NCBI GenBank assembly: GCA_037447655.1
Contig: JBBHKE010003115.1
Location: forward strand, 312,001-326,070
Direction of reading: 5' to 3'
From: Zygnema cylindricum
Taxonomy: Eukaryota > Streptophyta > Zygnematophyceae > Zygnematales > Zygnemataceae
Length of the DNA stretch: 14,070 nt
The notes beneath the pieces were generated by a model that saw only the letters and a list, made by a program, of their open reading frames with translations, made no database searches and was not told the origin of the DNA. The position numbers and the translations under genes are program-made. This document shows positions 1 to 6,836 of this stretch, in pieces. Numbering within the stretch: position 1 is the stretch's first letter; each line of letters begins with the position of its first letter.

Positions 1-734
1 TCTTGCAAACATCCTTTCAAATTGGAATGTTGATCAAAACACACATCACCCAACTCTCCAAACTGTTAACTGAAATGAAATGAATTATCATGCCTACTAA
101 TTTCATTAGTTGGAACCACTCAATAACCTATTAACTTTAGGCGTTCACCCTAGCCCCTAGTCGAAGATTAGGGTAGATAAACATTAAGTGTACACTAAAA
201 AAGGGTGGTGTTATGTATCTGACAAGAATTAACAGTCGAAAGAAGAAAAGTAGATGTAGACAAAAGTAGATGAAACAAGTTTAAAACAGCTTTTGGATAG
301 AATTATAAAGTAGGAATTACAATTGTTTCAACGACATGTTTCTAATAAAGTTGGATTTCACCTCCTATGACTGAATGTCTAATCTGTATAATCTGTGATG
401 TCTTTGTACAATGTGTTCCTATGTAAATAACGCTAAACACCATTGTTTACCAAATTGTTGTAAATCTTGTTCAATGATATGCTCTTCCTATTGAGTAATT
501 TCTGATTGTATAGTTATGCACTCTAATATAATGATAAATGTTGTAATGTTGTGGTCGAATTGCTAGATGCCAAAATGTTCAAAGTCAACCGTTTGTGGCC
601 GAGCCCAAAATTTGTCAGTTTCGTTGTAAAGTGTGTCGTAAAATCGTCCCTCGATTTCGTACGATGCGATTCGACCTTCCGTACAATATCAGCGCTCTGA
701 TATAAGTACATAATATTGGTCAAGATCGTCCAAA
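1..734. other. Unassigned left flank, no gene recognised
   Basis: No reading frame here has the look of a conserved protein. The longest frame (minus strand, about 523-723) is low complexity and has no recognisable motif. Small structures are visible: a 10-base palindrome AGTGTACACT near 189-198, and a short ACCCTA/TAGGGT inverted pair near 146-173. Neither is long enough to call an element. From about 590 to 690 the sequence is richer in CG and contains several TCGTAC/CGATTCG words. It runs into the duplicated block that starts near 735. Confidence 0.4.
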
Positions 735-1235
735 ATCAACAATTCTCGATTCCCTCGATCGACAAACTTAGATACCGAGACTGCCCTAGCCATTGAAATG
801 AGTCGATCGAATGTAAACACGGGTGTTTAATTTCGAAAAATGGGAGTTGAGTATGCAAAAATATGATAGGGGTTCAAATATACGAGTGTATGAGAAAGAG
901 AAAAGAGAGAAAATAGAAAAGAAAGAGAAAGAAAAAGAGAAGAAAAAATAGACAAAAATGAAGAATGTAAAATAGAGAAGAATGTGACAAATTGCAGAAG
1001 GGCAATCTGTATCATCAATTTTGAGGCAAGGGTGAATCTTTGAAATCTTGTTTATTGTTTATTCGTTTTTTAGTATAGATTAAAAAGCTAAAAAAAAATC
1101 GAAAAGGTAGTAGTTAAAGAAGATGTTTAGCTATTTTGAAGATATTCACATAGAGATTTATTACAACCCTATATAATTTGAGGTATTTATAGGTAGAGGT
1201 AGTTCTTGATGGTTTTTTTTATTTTTTCCCTCTTT
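735..1235 (+). repeat. Copy 1 of a diverged ~450-500 bp direct duplication
   Basis: This block aligns with 1745-2195. The match is best at 742-812 against 1758-1828 (offset 1016) and is still recognisable at the right end, where TGATGG followed by a T run and TTTTTTCCC occurs at 1207 and 2163 (offset 956). Shared islands in between include AGTTAAA, GCTATTTT and TTGTTTATT. The left part contains a coding-like stretch at 765-827 that reads NLDTETALAIEMSRS and ends in TAA at 828. The rest is AT-rich, purine-rich or T-rich and looks like intron or UTR. I do not recognise the parent sequence. It could be an exon plus flanking intron of an unknown gene, or an old repeat family. Confidence 0.6.
887..952. 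repeat. Purine-rich GA/GAAA tract
   Basis: An almost pure A/G run with GAGAAAGAG-type words interrupts copy 1 of the duplicated block. The matching place in copy 2 (about 1938-1960) has only a short GAGAGAAAAAAAAA stretch. The expansion therefore probably happened after the duplication. Confidence 0.7.
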
Positions 1236-1395
1236 CTAAATGTTTTCTTAGTGTGTTTTGAAATTATAAAAAAAAATTATGAGTCTAAAAAATATATTCA
1301 AACCAGTTTTTTTTTTAGTTTTAAAAAGCGACTGCACATAGTTACAATAAAATTTCTAATTCTTGTGACTAAATATATGCAGACTTTTTATGGCT

Positions 1396-1507
1396 ACTCT
1401 CTCTCTCTCTCTATTTTTCTCTCTTTCTTCTTGTCTATCTCTCTTCTTGTCTCTCTCTCTAATATGCAGAGTTGTTCTTCTCCCCATCTATCTCTCTACC
1501 CTTCCCC
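1396..1507. repeat. CT-rich microsatellite
   Basis: A (CT)n run begins at about 1396. It passes into TTTCTCTCTTTCTTCTTGTCT words and a second (CT)n up to 1460. After a short AATATGCAGAG interruption it resumes as CCCCATCTATCTCTC. The open frames over this stretch are simple Ser/Leu/Phe runs caused by the repeat and are not genes. Confidence 0.8.
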
Positions 1508-1535
1508 CAAGGATAACAAGGTCGTCTGATCTAAG

Positions 1536-1570
1536 AAAAAAAAAAAAAAAAAAAAAAAAANNNNNNNNNN
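1536..1570. other. Poly-A run followed by a 10-N assembly gap
   Basis: Twenty-five consecutive A residues (1536-1560) are followed directly by ten N (1561-1570). A round ten-base N block after a homopolymer looks like a scaffold join or unresolved gap and not a biological feature. The true distance between 1560 and 1571, and so the spacing of the two flanking duplicated blocks, is not known. Confidence 0.95.
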
Positions 1571-1633
1571 ATGTTAAGGGTTGTGATAGTTTAAAAACGT
1601 GATAATGGAGGTTAAAAATGAAATGCAAGGTGA

Positions 1634-1912
1634 AGTAAATCTGGATACAGCGAGCTTCTGAAAGTTAAAGTCATTCCCGGAGAAAACGCGGAAGGATTTT
1701 TGGACGGAGACGCGGAAAGTTACGAAACGACGTCCGTTTTTACTACCGATTGCGCTTATTCCCGATTCGCCTGATCGGAAAACTTAGATACAGAGACTGC
1801 CTTAGCCATAGAAATGAGTCGATCGAAGGCAAATGCGGGAGTTTTTCCTCGTAAAATGGGTCTAAATGAAGTGGAACGTAAAGTAAAAATTGGAGGTAAT
1901 AGTGCAAAAATT
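1634..1912 (+). pseudogene. Coding-like frame with one internal stop, unknown family
   Basis: One frame stays open from 1634 to 1912 (93 codons) except for a TGA at 1772. Its first half reads like protein, for example LLKVKVIPGENAEGF and SYETTSVFTTD. After the TGA comes NLDTETALAIEMSRS and then GVFPRKMGLNEVERK. The 15 residues NLDTETALAIEMSRS are identical in the other copy at 765-809, and the three base differences between the copies there are all synonymous. That pattern suggests past or present selection on protein. The acidic-then-AIEMS pattern loosely resembles a ubiquitin-interacting motif, but the match is weak and the family is not recognised. A real exon could be only the part after an acceptor such as CTTAG at 1783-1787. 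Treat it as a gene fragment of unknown function. Confidence 0.35.
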
Positions 1913-2195
1913 TGATAGTGTTGGGAATTGTACAGAGTATGAGAGAAAAAAAAATTACAGAAGTGGAATCCATGGAATTGGAGTTGAGGAAAGGTAATCC
2001 TTCATAGATTGTGTATTGTTTATTTGGCCGCAAGGCATGGCTGTTTCTAAAGAGTATGGATTGGATAGTTAAAAAGATTTGGAAAAATGGCTAGCTATTT
2101 TTAAGAGCTTGATACGGAGATCACTTTTACTGCTTGAGAATTTTGTATATTCGGTTATTTCGTGATGGTTTTTTTTGTTTTTTCCCTTTTCCCAT
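1745..2195 (+). repeat. Copy 2 of the diverged direct duplication
   Basis: Partner of 735-1235. It keeps the coding-like block and the T-rich right end but has small insertions and deletions throughout. Here the frame after the conserved 15 residues continues to 1912, whereas copy 1 stops at 828. This copy may therefore be the less damaged one. Divergence is too high for the two copies to be uncollapsed haplotypes of a single locus. Confidence 0.6.
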
Positions 2196-2645
2196 TGCCT
2201 GTGAAATCCAGTGACAGATAGTGAGCGAAATTTGTGTTATGGTCACTTGAATATAAAAAATGTTGTCACTTCCAAGAAAATCGAAACCTGTTTCGTAAAT
2301 TGGTAATATGTCACGGCAAGTTCTCTTTCGGTTTATATTGAACACACACTTAAGATACTCCAAATGGACAACTAAGTGGTCTAATCTGAATTTTTGTATC
2401 GAGATGATTGTTTGTTTTATTTTTTCCTCCCTGCTTGATTGTTAGCAAATGCGTATAAACATTTTACAGATGTAAATGATTTGTTCAATCTCCGCTTCAA
2501 ACGTCTAGCGTTTAATTGTGTAAAATGGATGTTTCCGACCTTTTTTTTCTAATTATAGACATATGGTTTTCATGAGATCGAGCGTGCGTACTTCAATGCA
2601 GTATATCCATCAATGCCAAAGTTTGTTGGTATAATAGCAATAGTC
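2196..2645. other. Unassigned AT-rich spacer
   Basis: No supported gene or element. A minus-strand open frame at 2127-2363 has no motif and no splice context. The stretch leads from the duplicated block into the satellite, whose first ATG-rich heptads become recognisable near 2650. Confidence 0.4.
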
Positions 2646-2649
2646 AATG

Positions 2650-3300
2650 TTTACTTTTTAATGGCGACCGATGAGCAACATTTGATGGTCAATATCTGAT
2701 GTGGAATGTCGTATGTCTGATGCCCAATGTTTGACGGTAATTGACTGATTTCTAATATGCAATCTCTTCTGTTAAATGTCAAATGTCTGATATCCAATGT
2801 TTAATGCCAAATGCCAGATGTCTAATGCCTAATGTCTGATGCAAAATGTTGTGTATCTGATGTCAAATGTATATTGTTAAATGTTGGATGTCTGATGTTC
2901 AGTGGCTGATGTTTCTGGATTTCCGATGTCTAATGTCTAAAGTTAACGCGGATTTCCAATATTCAATGTCCAATCTTAAACGTCGTACATCCATTGTCCA
3001 ATGTCTGATGCTAAATGGCAGATGCCCGATGTCCAAAATCTGAAATTTAAATGTCGGATGTCTGATGTCCAATGTCTCTATCGGATGTTTGATGTTCAAT
3101 AACGGAGCTAAATGTCGGATGCCTCATGTCCAATATCTGATGTTTGTTCGATGTCTGATGTTTAATGGCTGATGCGAAGCGGCTTGTGTTCGTTGTACAA
3201 CAACTGTTGTCAAATTTCAATTGTTGATATCCAATGTCCGATGCTATATTTCAGATGCCCGATGTCCGATCTCTGATGGTACATGTCGGATTTCTGAGGT
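2650..3300. repeat. Degenerate heptanucleotide array (ATGTCTG-like)
   Basis: The sequence can be parsed into seven-base words of the form ATGTCNN: ATGTCTG, ATGTCCA, ATGCTAA, ATGCCCG and similar, with scattered indels. Around 3003-3037 and 3237-3271 five heptads occur in a fixed order (ATGTCTG-type, ATGCTAA-type, ATGGCAG-type, ATGCCCG, ATGTCCA), which is the same 35-base order as the homogeneous array to the right. This is the worn left edge of one satellite. The open minus-strand frame over it (2899-3099, repeated DIRH-like words) is a by-product of the repeat. Confidence 0.85.
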
Positions 3301-3420
3301 CCACAGTCCAATGTCGGATGCTAAATGTCAGATGTCTTATGTCCAATCTCTGATGCTAAATTCCGGATTTCTGATTTCTAATATCTGATACTAAATTCCG
3401 GATTTTGTATTTCTAATCTC

Positions 3421-3660
3421 TGATGTTGAATTCCAAATTTCTGGTTTCTAATCTCTGATGCTGAATTCCGGATTTCGGATATCTAATCTTTGATGCTGAA
3501 TTCTTAATTTCTGATTTCTAATCTCTGATGTGAAATTCCGGATTTCCGATTTCTGATCTCTGATGCTGAATTCCGGATTTTTGATTTCTAACCTCTGATG
3601 TTGAATTCCAAATTTCTGGTTTCTAATCTCTGATGCTGAATTCCGGATTTCGGATTTCCA
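3421..3660. repeat. 175-bp (five-unit) internal duplication in the satellite
   Basis: The 60 bases from 3421 recur at 3596, an offset of 175 = 5 x 35. Both copies carry the unusual variants TGATGTTGAATTCCAAATTT and CTGGTTTCTAATC. Divergence between copies rises further to the right, so this duplication is older than the one at 4323-5060. Confidence 0.75.
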
Positions 3661-4322
3661 ATCTCTGATGCTAAATTCCCGATTTCAGATTTCTATTCTC
3701 TGATGCTAGATTTCGGATTTCCGATTTCTAATCTCTGATGCTAAATTCCGGATTTTGGATTTCTAATCTCTGATGCATAATTCCAGATTTCGGATTTCTA
3801 ATCTCTGATGCTGAATTCCGGATTTCCGATTTCTAATCTTTGATGCTGAATTCCGGATTTCTGATTTCTAATCTCTGATGCTGGATTCCGGATTTCGGAA
3901 TTCTAATCTCTCATCTTAAATTCCGGATTTCGGATTTCTAATCCATGATGCTGAATTCTAAATTTCTGATTTCTAATCTCTGATGCAGAATTCCGGATTT
4001 CTGATTTCTAATCTCTCATGCTGATTTCCGGATTTCGGATTTCTAATCTCTGATCCTAAAAGCCAGATTTCGGATTTCTATTCTCTGATGCTAGATTCCG
4101 GATTTCCGATTTCTATTCTCTCATGCTAAATTTCGGATTTTCGATTTCTAATCTCTGATGCTAAATTCCGAATTTCCGATTTCTAAATTCCAGATTTCCG
4201 ATTTCTAATCTCTGATGCTAGATTTCGGATTTCCGATTTCTAATCTCTGATGCTGAATTCCGGATTTCGGATTTCTAATCTCTGATCCTAAATTCCGGAT
4301 TTCGAATTTCTAATCTCTGATG

Positions 4323-5060
4323 CTATATTCTTGATTTCCGTTTCTAATCTCTGATGCTGAATTCCGAATTTCCTATTACTAATCTCCGATGCTGAATTCC
4401 GGATTTCCGATTTCTAAATTCTGGATTTCCGATTTCTAATCTCTGATGCTGAATTGCAGATTTCTGATTTCTAATCTCGAATGCTGAATTCTGGATTTTG
4501 GATTTCTAATCTCTGATGCTAAATTTCGGATTTCTGATTTCTAAATTCCGGATTTCCGATTTCTAATCTCTGATGCTAGATTCCGGATTTCCGATTTCTA
4601 ATCTCTGATGCTGAATTCCGGATTTCTGGTTTCTAATCTCTGATGCTGAATTCCGGATTTCTGGTTTCTAATCTCTGATGCTATATTCTTGATTTCCGTT
4701 TCTAATCTCTGATGCTGAATTCCGAATTTCCTATTTCTAATCTCCGATGCTGAATTCCGGATTTCCGATTTCTAAATTCTGGATTTCCGATTTCTAATCT
4801 CTGATGCTGAATTGCAGATTTCTGATTTCTAATCTCGAATGCTGAATTCTGGATTTTGGATTTCTAATCTCTGATGCTAAATTTCGGATTTCTGATTTCT
4901 AAATTCCGGATTTCCGATTTCTAATCTCTGATGCTAGATTCCGGATTTCCGATTTCTAAATTCTGGATTTCCGATTTCTAATCTCTGATGCTGAATTCCG
5001 GATTTCTGGTTTCTAATCTCTGATGCTGAATTCCGGATTTCTGGTTTCTAATCTCTGATG
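4323..5060. repeat. Two near-identical ~358-bp higher-order repeats
   Basis: The block starting at 4323 (CTATATTCTTGATTTCCG) recurs at 4681, an offset of 358. Over about 278 bases I see one difference (TATTACT at 4375 against TATTTCT in copy 2). Copy 2 then has one extra three-heptad piece near 4958 before the copies agree again. Copy 1 covers 4323-4680 and copy 2 covers 4681 to about 5060. This is a recent unequal-exchange product. Confidence 0.9.
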
Positions 5061-5075
5061 CTGAATTCCGTATTT

Positions 5076-5227
5076 CAGAATTGCCGTATCGACGGCCGCT
5101 GACACCATCTCTAAAAACGACGCGTGGACACAGACAACTGGTAATTTTTAGGTACAGTAGGCCACGCCGCTATTCATTTTTTCAAAGAGGACGCCGGCTA
5201 CATGGTGCAACGGAATCTTTTTCATGT
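5076..5227 (+). other. GC-richer segment left of the nested transposons
   Basis: Base composition changes sharply at the satellite edge, with CGACGGCCGC, ACGACGCG and GAGGACGCCGGC words. One frame from about 5146 reads openly up to the transposon target site (for example FFKEDAGYMVQRN). If the insertions are removed at the duplicated GTGGAAAT, this frame continues on the far side to a TAG at 6256-6258. It may be part of an exon or an older element. The protein is not recognised. Confidence 0.3.
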
Positions 5228-5235
5228 GTGGAAAT
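5228..5235. repeat. Left target-site duplication GTGGAAAT
   Basis: The 8 bases GTGGAAAT lie directly before the TAGTGTTGGG terminus. They recur exactly at 6205-6212, directly after the right end of the second element. Eight bases is the usual target duplication of hAT-superfamily transposons. Confidence 0.8.
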
Positions 5236-5409
5236 TAGTGTTGGGTATCGGGTAAATTCATATCGCGATAATTACGATATTCGATATATCGAATATCGAT
5301 CGAGGAGATTCCTCGATATATCGTACCGGGACCAACATAAATTATCGCGATATATATCGCAAAAACTGGTTGTCCGTACAGTCCTAGTACGGAAAATCGT
5401 ACAGTGTGT

Positions 5410-5419
5410 GGGGGGGGGG
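5410..5419. repeat. G homopolymer after GTGTGT
   Basis: Ten consecutive G follow a short GTGTGT run inside element A. The length is prone to sequencing and slippage error. Confidence 0.8.
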
Positions 5420-5557
5420 TTTTGAAAAACAAAATTGGGAAAAAAAAAATAATAATAATTAATGCTTCGATATATTGGCGATACGATATATCGGTGATAT
5501 ATCGCGATGGTTTGGTTTTCGATATATCGAAGCGATATATCGATTATCGGGTACCTG

Positions 5558-5563
<6 letters not shown>

Positions 5564-5626
<63 letters not shown>
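5564..5626. repeat. (TA)n microsatellite
   Basis: About 31 uninterrupted TA dinucleotides inside element A. It probably grew from the TATATCG words of the element. Its true length may differ from the assembly. Confidence 0.95.
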
Positions 5627-5628
<2 letters not shown>

Positions 5629-5662
5629 AATATCGGCAAAAGGTCCTCGATACCCAACACTA

Positions 5663-6202
5663 CACCGCCAATCGTTATTAGCGTTGTGTACGCTAATTCC
5701 GTCCCGCTTTTTTTTTTTTTTATTCTCCATTAGTGTAGTTTATTCTATTTTTTTCTTTATTCTATTTAGGGTTACTTTCAGTACGTTGTCTCTTAAATAG
5801 AGTGGTGTACGGTCAGTGACAGACCGTACACAAATGTACCTTTTTAAGTTAAAAAGTACAATAAATTAGTTTTAGTAACCGCGGACGCATGAGAGTGTGC
5901 GTTCTAAAAAGGAAAAAAAACCAGGTCGTAAAAAATCCCGCTCGCACATATTCGTCCGACAGCCGCGTTTCGACCGTGTGAATGTACGATTTGTGTACGA
6001 TTTGTCAGATTTTGTACGGAGACCTATATTAGTGTACGCATATTTGCGACCGACATTTTTTTTTTCAAAGATCCAAATTACCATAACCAAACAATTAGAA
6101 TGTATGATTTTTTCCAAAATTTTCAAATTCTTAAATAGCGTACACCACGGTAATTATTTTTATACGCTAAAAAAACTTACACGCTAATAACGATTGGCGG
6201 TG
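5663..6202. mobile_element. Nested TA-target inverted-repeat element (MITE), element B
   Basis: A 540-bp element with perfect 22-base terminal inverted repeats at 5663-5684 (beginning CACCGCCAATCG, ending TTAGCGT) and 6181-6202. It is flanked on both sides by TA (5661-5662 and 6203-6204), the target duplication typical of Tc1/mariner-like elements. Subterminal and internal GTAC/GTACG words are frequent, for example near 5686, 5780, 5805, 5982, 5994, 6014, 6033 and 6139, together with TACGCTA near both ends; these may be transposase-binding repeats. No transposase frame is present, so it would need to be mobilised in trans. The apparent CACTA start (CAC + TA + CACC) arises from the neighbour's end plus the TA and is not good evidence for a CACTA transposon. 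Confidence 0.8.
5805..5831. repeat. 10-bp perfect inverted repeat inside element B
   Basis: GTGTACGGTC, a 7-base spacer AGTGACA, then GACCGTACAC. The arms carry the GTAC core repeated elsewhere in the element. It could be a binding site or a replication or excision hairpin; the function is unknown. Confidence 0.75.
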
Positions 6203-6204
6203 TA

Positions 6205-6212
6205 GTGGAAAT
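6205..6212. repeat. Right target-site duplication GTGGAAAT
   Basis: Exact partner of 5228-5235. It follows the TA at 6203-6204 that ends the composite insertion. Sequence continues as ATCAACTTATATTC, which is taken to be the original flank. Confidence 0.8.
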
Positions 6213-6312
6213 ATCAACTTATATTCTACAACAGCGAATCCGAAGTCACAGGACAGTAGGCGGCACTTCAGTGGAGGAAAAGTACGTACTCAGAAATAAG
6301 TACGGACTCGCT

Positions 6313-6319
6313 TATATAG
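6313..6319 (+). promoter_or_regulatory. TATA-like box TATATAG
   Basis: TATATAG lies in an otherwise GC-richer patch, 47 bases before an ATG at 6366 with a good context (CAACATGGCG, A at -3, G at +4). The spacing suits a plant-type core promoter with a short leader. There is no other support, so this is a suggestion. Confidence 0.3.
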
Positions 6320-6365
6320 TCGGTGCGGTTCGCCTGTTGACGTTCAGTCAAAGCTGCGGTGCAAC

Positions 6366-6836
6366 ATGGCGGATCGTACGCAAACATCTGTACTTCACAG
6401 TTCCCACCAGTTGGCAGGGTCTCCACGCGTGTTATCACTTATCAGCGATATTGCTAGCGGCTGGACGTACGGACGGAAATTTTCTGACAGGGTAGGTGTC
6501 CTTTGAAAGTGTACATTTTCGTACGTATTTCAGAGGTGTCCGCCTAGCTATTTACTGTTGACGCGGTATCGTACTTTGAAATGCAGTGCCACGCGTCAGT
6601 CTGTGCCAGTAACATTGTCCAGCAAGCTTTCACTTTCCACTGTGTACTCGCCTCATTATTTGTCTGTTCCTGCGACGTTCTAGATTTCTTCTTATTTGGC
6701 TTACTTTGTCAACGCTTCCAAGCAGCCATATTTTCATATTGCGCAGCAACGTGTCAGTCATACATTGACTGATAAAATCCTTGATGCACAAAGTTGTTCG
6801 AGAATTATCCACGAATATACTGGCAGCTACCTCTGA
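6366..6836 (+). pseudogene. Possible broken gene or first exons, unknown protein
   Basis: The frame of the ATG at 6366 (start MADRTQTSVLHSSHQ) stays open to 6503. It has a TGA at 6504 and a TAG at 6681, and ends in a TGA at 6834: 156 codons with two internal stops. It is already open upstream from 6300. A donor-like GTAGGT at 6492 and acceptor-like TTTCAG at 6528-6533 would remove the first stop in frame, but the implied 42-base intron is much shorter than the 182-745-base introns of the lipase gene. The part after 6534 reads basic and Ser/Thr-rich (KCSATRQSVPVTLSS), like an organelle targeting region. It continues through ASKQPYFHIAQQRVSH and LTDKILDAQSCSRIIHEY. The last piece loosely resembles the helix opening of OPR/RAP-type organelle RNA-binding repeats, which is only an impression. 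Other frames are also fairly open here because of the base composition, so coding status is uncertain. Confidence 0.3.

Larger units (their letters stand above)
3301..5075. repeat. 35-bp tandem satellite, about 50 units
   Basis: The period is 35 bases; for example ATCTCTGATG at 3801 is followed by its counterpart at 3836. Each unit consists of five heptads, typically ATCTCTG, ATGCTGA, ATTCCGG, ATTTCCG and ATTTCTA. Many units contain a GAATTC word at the heptad 2/3 junction. Shortened three-heptad (21-base) units occur near 4180, 4408, 4532, 4767, 4890 and 4958. The array ends abruptly near 5075, against the GC-richer sequence that starts at about 5080. There is no coding frame because 35 is not a multiple of three. 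Confidence 0.95.
5236..5662. mobile_element. Non-autonomous hAT-like element (MITE), element A
   Basis: A 427-bp element with perfect 15-base terminal inverted repeats: TAGTGTTGGGTATCG at 5236-5250 and its reverse complement CGATACCCAACACTA at 5648-5662. The TAGTGTTGGG start fits the known hAT terminus pattern (C/T-A-G-N-G-N-T-G), and the 8-base flank GTGGAAAT fits hAT target duplication. The interior is packed with TATCG/CGATA words on both strands, a hairpin ATCGAGGA-GAT-TCCTCGAT near 5298-5316, a G run (5410-5419) and a long TA microsatellite. It has no transposase frame; the open frames over it are TyrArgAsp-Ile-type repeats read from the CGATATATCG words. Its right-hand target copy is displaced to 6205 because element B inserted in its terminal TA. 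The alternative reading, A inserted into B, is given in the findings. Confidence 0.8.

Noticed and set aside
2650-5075. CRISPR-like array
   Set aside because: Units are contiguous with no unique spacers of constant length, the period derives from a 7-base word, and the host is a eukaryote.
5081-5425. 114-residue plus-strand open frame rich in Tyr/Arg/Asp/Ile
   Set aside because: It runs from unique DNA into element A, and the repetitive residues come from its TATCG/CGATA words. There is no family pattern.
5404-5733. Open frames with long Tyr-Ile repeats
   Set aside because: They are the translation of the TA microsatellite.
5658-6207. CACTA-type transposon starting CACTACACCGCC
   Set aside because: The apparent CACTA start combines the end of element A (CAC), the shared TA and element B. 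The 3-base flanks would be CAA and GAA and do not match, whereas the TA and 8-base duplications fit.
6790-6812. tRNA-like B-box (GTTCGAGAATTA)
   Set aside because: It lacks the GGTTCGANTCC core, and no A-box or cloverleaf is seen upstream.
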